From contig CAJTRL010000014.1 in assembly GCA_910578715.1 (NCBI GenBank), positions 4,915-68,914 on the forward strand: DNA of 64,000 bases, given 5' to 3'. Below, piece after piece: positions 41,635 through 51,340 of this stretch. The DNA comes from an uncultured Lachnospiraceae bacterium (GTDB lineage Bacteria; Bacillota; Clostridia; Lachnospirales; Lachnospiraceae). Position numbers and translations under genes: made by a program. Numbering within the stretch: position 1 is the stretch's first letter; each line of letters begins with the position of its first letter. The notes under the pieces were generated by a model. That model was given only the letters and a program-made list of their open reading frames with translations. It did no database searches and was not told where the DNA came from.

Positions 41635-42858
41635 GTGAATTATATCGTAAGAAATATGGAAGCGGTCATAAGCATGGTAACAAAGGAATACCCGGTTGTG
41701 CTCGTTACTGGGCCGAGACAGGTTGGTAAAACGACGATGCTCCGCAGACTGATGGAAAATACAGAGCGGGGATATGTTTCTTTGGACGATTTGAACGAAA
41801 GAACCATTGCGAAAAATGACCCGGAACTGTTTTTGCAGCTTCATAAGCCGCCGGTTTTAATCGATGAAGTGCAGTATGCGCCGGAGCTTTTTATCTATAT
41901 AAAAATTTATGTAGATGGGCATCATGAACCGGGGGCATTCTGGCTGACGGGCTCCCAGGCATTCAAACTGATGCGGGGGATGCAGGAATCTTTGGCGGGA
42001 AGGGCGGCAATTCTTTCCATGACGTCGCTGTCACAGGCGGAAATGTGCGGCGGAAATACGGAACCGTTCAGAGTGGATTATCAGGAATTGTCTCTTCGGG
42101 AAAAAGAGCGGGAAGTTCTCGATACAAGACAGATTTTTGAACGGATTTACCGGGGCTCTATGCCCGCAATTGTCAGCGGGAGGAACAGCAATAGTCAGAT
42201 TTTTTACAGCAGTTATCTGAGCACATATCTGGAGCGGGATGTCAGGGAATTATCGAATGCGATAGATTTGCTTAAATTTTTCCGTTTTCTGACTGCGGCT
42301 GCGGCCAGATGCGGTCAGATGCTTAACATATCGGAGATTGCACAGGATGCAGACATGAACCAGGCTCAGGCAAAAACCTGGCTTGGTATTCTGGAAACGC
42401 TGGGCATTATTTTTTATCTGCATCCCTATTCCAACAATTTGTTGAAAAGACTTGTCAAAACGCCCAAATTATATTTTTATGATACGGGGCTGGTCTGTTA
42501 TCTGACAAAATGGAGCAGCCCGGAGACACTGGAAAACGGAGCGATGAATGGAGCAATTCTGGAGAATTATGTGGTGTCCGAAATCGCTAAGACGTATATG
42601 AATTGCGGCCAGACGCCGTTTCTGTATTATTATCGGGATAAAGATGCCAAAGAAATAGATGTAATTCTGGAGCATGACGGTATTCTGAATCCGGTGGAAA
42701 TTAAGAAAACTTCCAATCCGGGAACGGAGCTTACCAAAGTTTTTTCGCTGCTCGATAAGGCGTCCGTACCGAGGGGAAAGGGTGCGGTTATTTGCATGAA
42801 GCCCCGTCTGGGCGCGATTGATAAAGATAATTATTATGTGCCCGTCTGGATGATATGA
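41635..42858 (+). CDS. AAA ATPase with DUF4143 domain
   Basis: A 407-aa protein starting at GTG (GGAGA eight bases upstream). Walker A is TGPRQVGKTT at residues 25-34, Walker B is PVLIDEVQYAPE, sensor 1 FWLTGSQ. The C-terminal DUF4143 region carries a nuclease-like patch (LYYYRDKDAKEIDVILEHDG and NPVEIKKTSNP, a D-x-n-ExK pattern). Members of the family are common, often solitary and of unknown role. Confidence 0.88.
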   Translation: MNYIVRNMEAVISMVTKEYPVVLVTGPRQVGKTTMLRRLMENTERGYVSLDDLNERTIAKNDPELFLQLHKPPVLIDEVQYAPELFIYIKIYVDGHHEPGAFWLTGSQAFKLMRGMQESLAGRAAILSMTSLSQAEMCGGNTEPFRVDYQELSLREKEREVLDTRQIFERIYRGSMPAIVSGRNSNSQIFYSSYLSTYLERDVRELSNAIDLLKFFRFLTAAAARCGQMLNISEIAQDADMNQAQAKTWLGILETLGIIFYLHPYSNNLLKRLVKTPKLYFYDTGLVCYLTKWSSPETLENGAMNGAILENYVVSEIAKTYMNCGQTPFLYYYRDKDAKEIDVILEHDGILNPVEIKKTSNPGTELTKVFSLLDKASVPRGKGAVICMKPRLGAIDKDNYYVPVWMI

Positions 42859-42899
42859 CGCCTGATGAGAGACGGAATGGATAAAAAAACGAGGAGGAG

Positions 42900-44006
42900 A
42901 TGACATTGAAAAAAGCAGTTATCGTCGGTTATGGCAATATGGGAAGCAAATATGCCGCGCAGATTTATGAGGGCGCGGTAAGGGACTTATCCTTATATGG
43001 AATCCTGTGCCGGAATCAGCCGGGACAGCGCGCAATCCGGGAAAACATGCCGGAAGTCGTTATTTTCCCGGACGAAGAGAGTATGTTCGCGGCACGCGGA
43101 GACTTTGACGCGCTGATTATTACGACACCGCATAAAGAGCATGTGCGGGTTGTTCTGAAAGCGCAGAAGGCCGGACTTCATGTTTTGTGCGAAAAACCGC
43201 TGGGCGTGACGGTAAAAGAGTGCGAGTCGTTATCTTACGGCAAACCGGAATGCGTGAATGCGATGGTTTTTAACTGGCGTGCAAGGGACATTTACCGTCA
43301 GGTCCGTGAATATATCAGGGACGGAAAACTGGGGCGTCTGACACAGGCAGTATGGACGGCCAATTTCTGGTATCGTCCGGCCTATTATCATCATGCCTGT
43401 GGGTGGCGCAGCAGCTGGAGCGGCGAAGGCGGCGGACTGTTGATTAACCAGTGTCAGCATCTGCTGGATATGTGGAACTGGCTTTTCGGCCAGCCATGTG
43501 AAGTGGCGGCGCAGCTCGGTTATGGGCAGTACAGCGATATCGGAGTGGATGACAAGGCATCTCTCTTTTTCAGGCACGAAAACGGCATGTGGGGGGCTTT
43601 TATTTCTTCCAGCGGAGACGCGCCGGGAACGAACCGGCTGGAAATACATGGAGAACTGGGCAAAGTGGTGGTGGAGGATAACCGTTTCCTGACGATTTGC
43701 CGGAATGAGACTTCGACGACACAGGTATCGAAAGATTCCGAAGAAATGTACCCGAAGATTCCCTATACGGAAGAGCGGAAAGAAGTGGAGCAGACAGTCA
43801 ACGAATATACGACAATTCTGCAGAATTTTGCGGATGCGATGGAGGGGCGGGCGGAGCCTCTTGCAACGATTGCCGATGGGCGGCATGCGCTGGAAAACTG
43901 CAATGCGGCTTATTTGTCGGACTGGCAGCAGAAAAAGACGGCGATTCCCTGTGACGCGGAAGCGTATGACAGGGAGCTGTTAAAGAAAATACAGGAAGAG
44001 TCATAG
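42900..44006 (+). CDS. Gfo/Idh/MocA-family oxidoreductase
   Basis: A 368-aa NAD(P)-dependent sugar or inositol oxidoreductase. The Rossmann motif is VIVGYGNMGSKYA at residues 7-19, the family signature CEKPLGV near 100 with the catalytic Lys, and the C-terminal alpha/beta domain includes GGGLLINQCQHLLDMW with its His. The true start could be TTG 42906, which is better spaced from GGAGGAG. Substrate unknown. Confidence 0.9.
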   Translation: MTLKKAVIVGYGNMGSKYAAQIYEGAVRDLSLYGILCRNQPGQRAIRENMPEVVIFPDEESMFAARGDFDALIITTPHKEHVRVVLKAQKAGLHVLCEKPLGVTVKECESLSYGKPECVNAMVFNWRARDIYRQVREYIRDGKLGRLTQAVWTANFWYRPAYYHHACGWRSSWSGEGGGLLINQCQHLLDMWNWLFGQPCEVAAQLGYGQYSDIGVDDKASLFFRHENGMWGAFISSSGDAPGTNRLEIHGELGKVVVEDNRFLTICRNETSTTQVSKDSEEMYPKIPYTEERKEVEQTVNEYTTILQNFADAMEGRAEPLATIADGRHALENCNAAYLSDWQQKKTAIPCDAEAYDRELLKKIQEES

Positions 44007-44091
44007 ACTCCGCCTGTATTTCAGACACGCAGTTTTGCGCAGAACGGACAGGAAAAGTCCGTAGATATGCTGATATCGTTCTATCCGGGCT

Positions 44092-44439
44092 TTATGGTTC
44101 TTTGGTAATGCCGAGCATGCTGGAAAGGAATGTATAGAAATCCCCCTGTTGTTCGTTATTCATTTTCTGGTACAAAGAAATAAGCCGTTGATATTTTTTG
44201 AGATTGTGCATGTTGTCTGCGAGCAGAGAATCCGCATTAGTCCGCTCTTCGGAAAGATAAAGAATATAATCGGTGGAGACATGGAAAAAACGTGACAGGT
44301 CAATCAGAAGCATGGCGTCGGGAATGCTTGTGCCGGTTTCGATTTTGCTTAGCATTGTCTGATTTGCGCCGAGATACTCGGCAAGAACTTTTTGTGTTAA
44401 TTTTTTTTCCAATCGTAATTCCTTAATTCTTGTTTTCAT
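44092..44439 (-). CDS. XRE-family helix-turn-helix regulator
   Basis: A 115-aa protein with an N-terminal HTH_3 domain (IKELRLEKKLTQKVLAEYLG and ANQTMLSKIETGTSIPDA) and a helical C-terminal part. Start ATG 44439 has GAAAGGA nine bases upstream; the longer frame to 44487 has none. It is divergent from the radical SAM gene; the 217-base gap between them is AT-rich and shows no further gene. Confidence 0.9.
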   Translation of the reverse strand: MKTRIKELRLEKKLTQKVLAEYLGANQTMLSKIETGTSIPDAMLLIDLSRFFHVSTDYILYLSEERTNADSLLADNMHNLKKYQRLISLYQKMNNEQQGDFYTFLSSMLGITKEP

Positions 44440-44656
44440 TCGCAATATCCTTTCTTCTATTGTATATTGTTTTGCGGGGCGGAGCATTCCAATTTTTAAT
44501 TGGCGTATTCCGCGCCGAATGTTTATTCACTATTGAATATTGGGAAGAAAGGAAATAAGCAAAAATAACACAAAATAAGGTAAAATTTGCACTTGACAAT
44601 AATCTGTATGGAATTTTTGCCGATAAAATAACCGAAAAAAGGAGCGGAAAATTTGT

Positions 44657-46618
44657 ATGAAAATTCTTCTGACCGCAGTCAACGCAAAATATATCCATTC
44701 CAATCCGGCGGTATACAGTCTGTGCGCAAGCGTGGACGAAGTTTTCCGGTCATGTATTGAAGTTGCGGAATATACGATTAATAATCAAAGCGAAGAGATT
44801 CTGGCGGATATTTACCGAAGAAAGCCGGATGTCGTCGCTTTTTCCTGTTATATCTGGAACTGGACTCTGATAAGCGGTCTGCTGGCGGAACTGCCTAAAG
44901 TCCTGCCGGGCGTCCCGGTCTGGCTTGGCGGACCGGAAGTGTCTTATCGTGCGGAGGAAACGCTCGAAAAATATCCGTCGGTGACAGGCGTTATGGTCGG
45001 AGAAGGGGAAGAGACTTTCCGGGAGCTGGCGGCATATTATTGCGGGGGGATAGAGTGCTGTGATGGAGAGCAGAAGAGAGTCCGCGCCGAAGAATGTGAG
45101 AACAGCCATGCCAAAGAGCGGGAAGAAGTCCGTGACAGAAGCAGAGAGGCCGTTTCCTGCGGCGGCCTGGATAAGATACGCGGCATCGTATACCGCAGGC
45201 GGCAAAATGAAAAAGAGGCTCCGGGAGATTGGGCAAAGAAGCCGGACGGGATGGCATACGGCGATATCTGCCGTACGCCGGAGCGGGAACTGACGGATAT
45301 TTCCGCACTGCCTTTTTTATATGAAGATTTGGCGCCGTTTGAAAATAAAATCATCTATTATGAGAGCAGCAGAGGGTGCCCTTACCGATGCAGTTATTGC
45401 CTTTCTTCCATAGATAAAAAGGTGCGCTTCCGAAATCTTGATATTGTCAAAAGAGAGCTGCAGTTTTTCCTCGACAAAAGGGTAAAACAAGTGAAATTCG
45501 TGGACAGGACATTTAACTGCAATGCCGGGCACGCGGAAGAAATCTGGAAATATCTGGCGGAGCATGACAATGGCGTAACGAATTTCCATTTTGAAATAGA
45601 AGCGGACCGGATAACGGAAGAGGAATTACAGATTCTTGCCGGAATGCGGCCGGGGCTGGTTCAGATGGAAATCGGCGTGCAGACGGTCAATCCGGAGACT
45701 TTGCGGGAAATCCGGCGGATGGCCGATACGGACAGAATCCGGGAGGTCGTCGGGCGCATTGAAGCGGGACGCAATATTCATGTACACCTGGATTTGATAG
45801 CGGGGCTGCCTTACGAAGATTATGAGAGCTTTGTTCACTCTTTTAATGAAGTAATTGCCATGCGGCCGCAGCAGCTCCAGCTCGGTTTCCTGAAAGTGCT
45901 GAGGGGCTCTTATCTGTATGAAAAGGCGGAGGATTATGGCATCCTGTACACGGAGACGCCGCCTTATGAGGTGCTTTGTACCAGATGGATTTCGTATGAA
46001 CAGCTTTTGCTGTTAAAACAGGTGGAGGCGATGGTGGAGCTTTATTATAACAGCGGTCAGTTTGCCTATACGCTTCCTGTAATACAGGCCAGTTTTTCGG
46101 ATGCCTATACGATGTATCTGAAACTGTCCGCGTTTTATCTGGAAAAAGGATATTTGTTTTCAACGCCTTCCCGCAGTTACCGTTATCGTGTATTGCTTGA
46201 TTTTGCATTGCATGCGGGGCGCTTCATGGAGCCGGGAGCTAAAGAAGAGGAATGGGAAGAAATATTGCGCCAGCTCTTGACTTTTGATTTGTATTTGAGA
46301 GAGAATATGAAGAGCAGACCGGATTTTGCCAGAGAGCTTTCGCCCTATAAAGCGCTTTTTCGAAAGTTTTATCAGGAAGAAGAGGAGCGAAGGCAGTATC
46401 TGCCCGGTTATGCCGGATATGACAGCCGACAGCTTGCCAAGATGACGCATATGGAAGTATTCGATTACCCGGTCTGGGAGCCGGATGCTATGAAGCGCAC
46501 GCAGCGGCTCGATGCGCCGGCTGCGGTACTATTTGATTACAGCGTAAGGGATGCGCTGACCTATGAAGCGCGGCATGTCGTAATTTTGACGGAGGAAGAA
46601 AGGATACCGCACGAATGA
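44657..46618 (+). CDS. B12-binding radical SAM protein with DUF4080
   Basis: A 653-aa enzyme: an N-terminal cobalamin-binding-like domain (residues 1-130, VWLGGPEVSYRAEETLEKYP), the radical SAM cluster SRGCPYRCSYCLSS (CxxxCxxC), and a C-terminal DUF4080 region (LDAPAAVLFDYS near the end). A charged low-complexity insertion lies at about residues 140-200. Such proteins are assigned to methylation or anaerobic biosynthesis, without a defined product. It overlaps nth by four bases. Confidence 0.9.
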   Translation: MKILLTAVNAKYIHSNPAVYSLCASVDEVFRSCIEVAEYTINNQSEEILADIYRRKPDVVAFSCYIWNWTLISGLLAELPKVLPGVPVWLGGPEVSYRAEETLEKYPSVTGVMVGEGEETFRELAAYYCGGIECCDGEQKRVRAEECENSHAKEREEVRDRSREAVSCGGLDKIRGIVYRRRQNEKEAPGDWAKKPDGMAYGDICRTPERELTDISALPFLYEDLAPFENKIIYYESSRGCPYRCSYCLSSIDKKVRFRNLDIVKRELQFFLDKRVKQVKFVDRTFNCNAGHAEEIWKYLAEHDNGVTNFHFEIEADRITEEELQILAGMRPGLVQMEIGVQTVNPETLREIRRMADTDRIREVVGRIEAGRNIHVHLDLIAGLPYEDYESFVHSFNEVIAMRPQQLQLGFLKVLRGSYLYEKAEDYGILYTETPPYEVLCTRWISYEQLLLLKQVEAMVELYYNSGQFAYTLPVIQASFSDAYTMYLKLSAFYLEKGYLFSTPSRSYRYRVLLDFALHAGRFMEPGAKEEEWEEILRQLLTFDLYLRENMKSRPDFARELSPYKALFRKFYQEEEERRQYLPGYAGYDSRQLAKMTHMEVFDYPVWEPDAMKRTQRLDAPAAVLFDYSVRDALTYEARHVVILTEEERIPHE

Positions 46619-47259
46619 CCAAAAATACAAAAGCAATTCTGGATTTGCTGGATGCCCATTACGGAACGGAGTATGTCTGTTACCTGCATCATGAAAATGC
46701 GTGGCAGCTTTTAATCGCGACGATGCTGAGCGCGCAGTGCACGGATGCCAGAGTCAATATTGTAACAAAAGACCTTTTTCAGAAATACCGGAGCATCGAT
46801 GATTTCGCGGAAGCGGATTTGAAGGAACTGGAACAGGATATTCATTCTACCGGGTTTTATCATAATAAGGCGAAAAATATCATTGCCTGTTGTAAGGATT
46901 TGCGCGACAAGTTCGGCGGCGAAGTGCCAAAGAGCATCGAAGAGCTGACGTCTTTAGCGGGCGTAGGGCGCAAGACGGCCAATGTCATCCGGGGCAATAT
47001 TTACCATGAGCCGAGCATCGTCGTAGATACGCATGTCAAACGGATTTCCAAAAAACTGGGCATTACGAAAGAGGAAGAGCCTGTTAAGGTGGAAATGGAA
47101 CTGATGAAGGCGCTGCCCAAAGACCATTGGATTCTCTGGAATATTCAAATCATCACGCTCGGGCGGCAGATTTGTAAAGCGCCGACGCCCAGGTGCGGGG
47201 AGTGTTTTCTCCGGGAGCATTGCGCGGATTATCGAAAGAGGCAGGGCAAAGAGAAATGA
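46615..47259 (+). CDS. nth: Endonuclease III
   Basis: A 214-aa base-excision repair glycosylase/AP lyase for oxidised pyrimidines. The helix-hairpin-helix LAGVGRKTANVIRGN contains the catalytic Lys, DTHVKRISKKLG the catalytic Asp, and the 4Fe-4S loop is C-x6-C-x2-C-x5-C (CKAPTPRCGECFLREHC). Confidence 0.96.
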   Translation: MTKNTKAILDLLDAHYGTEYVCYLHHENAWQLLIATMLSAQCTDARVNIVTKDLFQKYRSIDDFAEADLKELEQDIHSTGFYHNKAKNIIACCKDLRDKFGGEVPKSIEELTSLAGVGRKTANVIRGNIYHEPSIVVDTHVKRISKKLGITKEEEPVKVEMELMKALPKDHWILWNIQIITLGRQICKAPTPRCGECFLREHCADYRKRQGKEK

Positions 47260-47957
47260 TTGATTCCTATGTGGCTCTGGATGTGGAAACAACCGGGCTG
47301 AATCCAAAATTAGACAAAATAATCGAAATCGGCATGGTGAGGGTGCGCGCCGGGGAAATCGCTGCAGAATTTGAAACCTTTGTCAATCCGGGCAGAGCGT
47401 TGGAAGAGCGCATTACCGAACTTACCGGGATTCGGGATGAACAGCTGGCGGATGCGCCGGATATTTCGGAAGTGATATCGGAGACGCTGCAGTTTATCGG
47501 CGGTGATATTCTGGTTGGGCACGGAATTTTGTTTGATTATTCTTTTGTCAAAAGAGCGGCGGTCAATAAACGATTTGTTTTTGAGAAAGAGGGAATCGAT
47601 ACGCTGAGACTGGCGAAAGCCTTTCTGCCGGAACTGCAAAGCAGAAGTCTTCCGTTTCTGTGTCATTATTATGAAATTGAGCACAATGCGCACAGGGCTC
47701 TCCCGGATGCCAAAGCGGCGTCGGAGCTGTACCGGAAGCTGGCGATGCTTTTTTACCGGGGAAATGAAACGGCGTTTGAGCCGAACCGCCTTTTATATCA
47801 GGCAAAACGGGAAACGCCGATAACGATACCGCAAAAAGAGCAGTTATATAAATTGCTGGACAGGCATAAACTAACAGTAGACTATCAGGTGGAAAAGCTC
47901 ACCCGCAATGAAGCGGGCCGCATTATTGCCCGGCTTCTTGCAGAATACGGAAGATAG
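47256..47957 (+). CDS. DnaQ/DEDD-family 3'-5' exonuclease
   Basis: A 233-aa exonuclease. Exo I is VALDVETTGLNP, Exo II VGHGILFDYSFV, Exo III HRALPDAKAA (DEDDh). A C-terminal extension of about 60 residues (PITIPQKEQLYKLLDRHKLT) may be an extra binding region. It is coupled to nth by ATGA, which suggests a repair role. Its end overlaps the convergent gene by 35 bases. Confidence 0.88.
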   Translation: MIDSYVALDVETTGLNPKLDKIIEIGMVRVRAGEIAAEFETFVNPGRALEERITELTGIRDEQLADAPDISEVISETLQFIGGDILVGHGILFDYSFVKRAAVNKRFVFEKEGIDTLRLAKAFLPELQSRSLPFLCHYYEIEHNAHRALPDAKAASELYRKLAMLFYRGNETAFEPNRLLYQAKRETPITIPQKEQLYKLLDRHKLTVDYQVEKLTRNEAGRIIARLLAEYGR

Positions 47958-48531
47958 CGTTTTTCATAGCGGAGTTTAAGGTTTCGACCGTCGGATAGAG
48001 TTCTTTTATCTTTTCCGGCGTCTTTTCTTCCCGATAGATTTCACAGAGAAGTTTGTAGGAGCCGCTGATATCCGTTCCGGTTGAGACCGCAAATTCCAGG
48101 ACTTCGCGGGCTTCTCTTATATATCCGTTCCGATGCAGACAGGCTGCCCACTGGTTCAGTGTCCTGGCAAGAATGGTATAGTTCTGGTCATATCTGGATA
48201 ACAGGTCGATGTTCGGCGCACCGTATTTCAATTTCAGGTCCGTGTTGGTGATACCCGTAAAGTTTACAATCTGGGAATCGCTCAGCGTGCGGAGCGTTTC
48301 TTTGTATTCGGCGGCCTGTTCGTCGTCCGGCAGAAGCTGGAGGGAGAGGCGTTCCAGGGGAACGGTAATATAGGAAAGGTCGTCGAGCGGCTGTCTTCTT
48401 GTATTGTTGGCTTTATGCTCTTTTGCCCAGAAGGAGCGGGTGCTTTCCGCATCCAGTTTGTTGTGTTTGGAGATTTCATAGGTGAGCCATACAATAAATA
48501 CGAGGAAACTTGCAAAAAAGGGAAATTTCAT
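47923..48531 (-). CDS. Membrane-anchored hypothetical protein
   Basis: A 202-aa protein with one N-terminal helix (FFASFLVFIVWLTYEI) and a helical soluble domain with a tetratricopeptide-like pair (LNQWAACLHRNGYIREAREV). GAAAGGATAT precedes the start. No function recognised. Confidence 0.65.
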   Translation of the reverse strand: MKFPFFASFLVFIVWLTYEISKHNKLDAESTRSFWAKEHKANNTRRQPLDDLSYITVPLERLSLQLLPDDEQAAEYKETLRTLSDSQIVNFTGITNTDLKLKYGAPNIDLLSRYDQNYTILARTLNQWAACLHRNGYIREAREVLEFAVSTGTDISGSYKLLCEIYREEKTPEKIKELYPTVETLNSAMKNAIFRILQEAGQ

Positions 48532-48569
48532 ATATAATATCCTTTCAGGGAATATAGGAGGTCTGCGTT

Positions 48570-48677
48570 ATGTTTTCATTTCATAATAAAAAATCGAGGC
48601 AGAGAATATCGGCAGTCATTATTGTCATACTGGTTCTTGCGATGGTGCTGCCTCTGATATTAAGCGTTGCGGGGTAG
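48570..48677 (+). CDS. 35-residue single-helix membrane protein
   Basis: The frame reads MFSFHNKKSRQRISA then a hydrophobic helix (VIIVILVLAMVLPLIL). AGGAGG lies nine bases before the ATG. The basic N-terminus and size resemble small membrane peptides such as DUF4044 or Prli42 types, but identity is not established. Confidence 0.6.
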   Translation: MFSFHNKKSRQRISAVIIVILVLAMVLPLILSVAG

Positions 48678-48737
48678 TATCAGTTTAACATATTTTTTTA
48701 AGGGAAGCAATGTAACGGGAAAGGAAAGGTTATGGTT

Positions 48738-50291
48738 ATGTGCAGAAGAAGGGGAATGCTGACAGTCATAACGGCATTGTTGGTCGGCTTTTTATCGGCG
48801 GGAGTAACGGTAAATGCTGAAGAAAAAATTGAAACGGGCATTTATGTGGAGGATGTTAATGTTTCCGGGATGACGGTTTCCGAGGCGAGAAGCGCGGTGC
48901 AGGACTATGTGGATTCGTTTGGGGAAGCGCAGATTACGCTGCATGCGATAGATGACCAGGCAATTGTCATGACGGCGTCGGAAGCGGGTTTAAAATGGGC
49001 AAATCCGGAAATCATTGACGAGGCGGCCGCGCTGGGTAAGGACGGCAATATCGTGCAGTGCTATAAAATGCTGAAGGATTTGGAACGCAACAATAAAGTA
49101 TACGAAATAAAATTTGAATTTGATAAAGAAAAAATTAAAACGCTGATTTCGGAACAGGGCGCACAGTACAACCAGGAAGCGGTTGATGCGGTGCTGACGA
49201 GAACGGACGGCGCATTTCAGATTACGGAGGGGCAGGCAGGCGTCGCTATCGATGTGGATGCCTCTGCGGATATTGTTTATAATTATCTGACCGGCGAATG
49301 GGAAGGCGGGAACGGCTATGTGGATTTGGCGGTAGCAGTTCAGGAACCCCGTGGGAGTGCGGAAGAATTGTCCCAGATAACGGATGTGCTCGGAACCTTT
49401 ACGACCAGTTATTCGACATCCAATTCTTCCAGAAGCGCGAATGTGGCAAACGGCTGCAGACTGATAGACGGCAGCCTTTTATATCCGGGAGATGAATTTT
49501 CGGCATATGAGGCGGTTTCTCCTTTTACACAGGATAACGGATATTATATGGCGGCTTCTTATCTGAACGGTCAGGTAGTGGACAGCCTGGGCGGCGGTAT
49601 CTGCCAGGTTTCCACGACTTTGTATAATGCCGTTCTGCGGGCGGAACTGGAAGTGACGGAGCGCTATAATCATTCCATGATTGTCACCTATGTGGACCCG
49701 TCGGCGGACGCCGCGATTGCGGAGTCTTCCGGGAAAGATTTTAAATTTGTAAACAATACGGAATATCCGGTGTATATCGAAGGCATTACGACGCCTGATA
49801 AACATATTACGTTTACCATATATGGTGTGGAAACGAGAGACAGTAACAGGGAAGTCATCTATGAAAGCGTCGTGCTGGAAAGGAACGTGCCGGAAGAAGA
49901 GGTCATTTATGCCAATGAATCTTTACCGCTCGGTTATTGTTCCGTGCAGTCGGCTCATGTCGGCTACAAGGCACAGTTGTGGAAAGTCGTTAAAGTGGAT
50001 GGCGTGGAAGTCAGCAGAGAGCAGGTAAACAGCAGTTCTTATAATAAGTCGCCGAGGAATGCGACGGTCGGAACGGCCACCGCGGACCCGGAGGCATATA
50101 ATGCGATTATGGCGGCGATTGCGACCAACAGTATCGACCAGGTCAAGGCAGTGGCGGGAGCTTATCAGGCACAGGCCGACGCCGCGGCGGCACAGGCGGC
50201 TGCAGCAGCGGCACAACAGCCGCCGGCGGAGCAGCCTCCGGCAGAACAGACACCTCCTCCGGCTCCGCCAGAACCGGCGCCGGAAGGCTAA
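48738..50291 (+). CDS. VanW-family protein with peptidoglycan-binding-like domain
   Basis: A 517-aa exported protein: signal peptide (residues 1-25, ending VNAEE), a PG_binding_4-type domain (about 30-200), then the VanW domain (residues 225-360) with SLGGGICQVSTTLYNAVLRA and a YNHSMIVTYVDP segment, a G5-like end and a low-complexity Ala/Gln/Pro tail (about 60 residues). VanW proteins occur with vancomycin clusters and in spore-formers; function unknown. ATG 48738 has GGAAAGG eight bases upstream. Confidence 0.9.
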   Translation: MCRRRGMLTVITALLVGFLSAGVTVNAEEKIETGIYVEDVNVSGMTVSEARSAVQDYVDSFGEAQITLHAIDDQAIVMTASEAGLKWANPEIIDEAAALGKDGNIVQCYKMLKDLERNNKVYEIKFEFDKEKIKTLISEQGAQYNQEAVDAVLTRTDGAFQITEGQAGVAIDVDASADIVYNYLTGEWEGGNGYVDLAVAVQEPRGSAEELSQITDVLGTFTTSYSTSNSSRSANVANGCRLIDGSLLYPGDEFSAYEAVSPFTQDNGYYMAASYLNGQVVDSLGGGICQVSTTLYNAVLRAELEVTERYNHSMIVTYVDPSADAAIAESSGKDFKFVNNTEYPVYIEGITTPDKHITFTIYGVETRDSNREVIYESVVLERNVPEEEVIYANESLPLGYCSVQSAHVGYKAQLWKVVKVDGVEVSREQVNSSSYNKSPRNATVGTATADPEAYNAIMAAIATNSIDQVKAVAGAYQAQADAAAAQAAAAAAQQPPAEQPPAEQTPPPAPPEPAPEG

Positions 50292-50330
50292 ACGGATGAT
50301 TGTAAGAAAGGCAGCGGGAAGCTGATTGTT

Positions 50331-51320
50331 ATGAGAAGCGGGAAAGTTTCGGAGAGCGTTCTCATGCGCTCTGTTTTGCGAAAGATAAAAACCGAACGGG
50401 AAGAAATAGTATGCGGCGCAGGAATAGGGGCAGACTGCGCCGTTTTTTCATGTGAGAAAGACGGAGAGAGTGTTTTTTCCACCAATTCTGTCAGCGCGCC
50501 CGCGGACATGGTATGCGCTTACGGTGTGCACAGGGCGCTGAACAATGTGGCAGCCGCCTGTGCGGAGCCGGTCGGTATCTTGCTTTCCGCAATGCTTTCG
50601 GAAAACCTGGAAGAAAAGGAATTACAGGATATGATGGCACAGGCGGAGGAAATCTGCGGGCGGCATCATGTGCAGATAGCCGGAGGGCATACGGAAGTGA
50701 CGGGCGCGGTAAAACGGCCTGTGCTGACCGTAACGGGTATTGGAAAGCGGACAAAAGCCGATGGCCGGAAACGCATAAAGCCCGGTCAGGATGTGGTAGT
50801 CAGTAAATGGATTGGACTGGAAGGCACGGTGCGGATTGCCAGAGAGCACAGGGAAGCGCTGCTTACCAGATATCCGGCGAGGATGATAGATGAAGCGGCG
50901 GAATTTGAACAGTTCTTTTCCGTGATACCGGAGGCCGCTACCGCCCGTAAGTCCGGCGTCTGCGGAATCCATGATGCTTCACAGGGCGGTATTTTTGGTG
51001 CGCTGTGGGAGATGGCTGATGGAGCCGGCGTTGGACTGGAAATTGATTTGAAAAAACTGCCTGTCAGACAGGAAACGATAGAAGTATGTGAATTTTTCGA
51101 TTTGAATCCGTATGAATTATCTTCGACAGGATGCCTTCTGATGACGTCGGAAGACGGAAATGCGCTTGTCGCCGCCCTGAAGCGGGAAGGCATTCCGGCT
51201 GTGGCGGTTGGGAAGACGACGGACGGAAACGACAGGCTGCTTCTGAACGGAGAAGAGCGGCGCTTTCTGGAACCGCCTAAGACGGATGAATTATATAAAA
51301 TAGACAAATTCGCGCACTAA
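50331..51320 (+). CDS. AIR synthase-related protein (HypE/PurM-like fold)
   Basis: A 329-aa protein of the PurM/HypE superfamily. It has GIGADCAVF, AALNNVAAACAEPVG-like sequence (ALNNVAAACAEPVGIL), IAGGHTEVT and HDASQGGIFGALWEMADG, the ATP-binding elements of the fold. It ends KIDKFAH and so lacks the C-terminal PRxC cysteine that HypE needs for hydrogenase maturation. No hyp or pur genes are near. It probably uses ATP on an unknown small substrate. Confidence 0.82.
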   Translation: MRSGKVSESVLMRSVLRKIKTEREEIVCGAGIGADCAVFSCEKDGESVFSTNSVSAPADMVCAYGVHRALNNVAAACAEPVGILLSAMLSENLEEKELQDMMAQAEEICGRHHVQIAGGHTEVTGAVKRPVLTVTGIGKRTKADGRKRIKPGQDVVVSKWIGLEGTVRIAREHREALLTRYPARMIDEAAEFEQFFSVIPEAATARKSGVCGIHDASQGGIFGALWEMADGAGVGLEIDLKKLPVRQETIEVCEFFDLNPYELSSTGCLLMTSEDGNALVAALKREGIPAVAVGKTTDGNDRLLLNGEERRFLEPPKTDELYKIDKFAH

Positions 51321-51340
51321 GAAAGGAGCATGGCTTAAAA

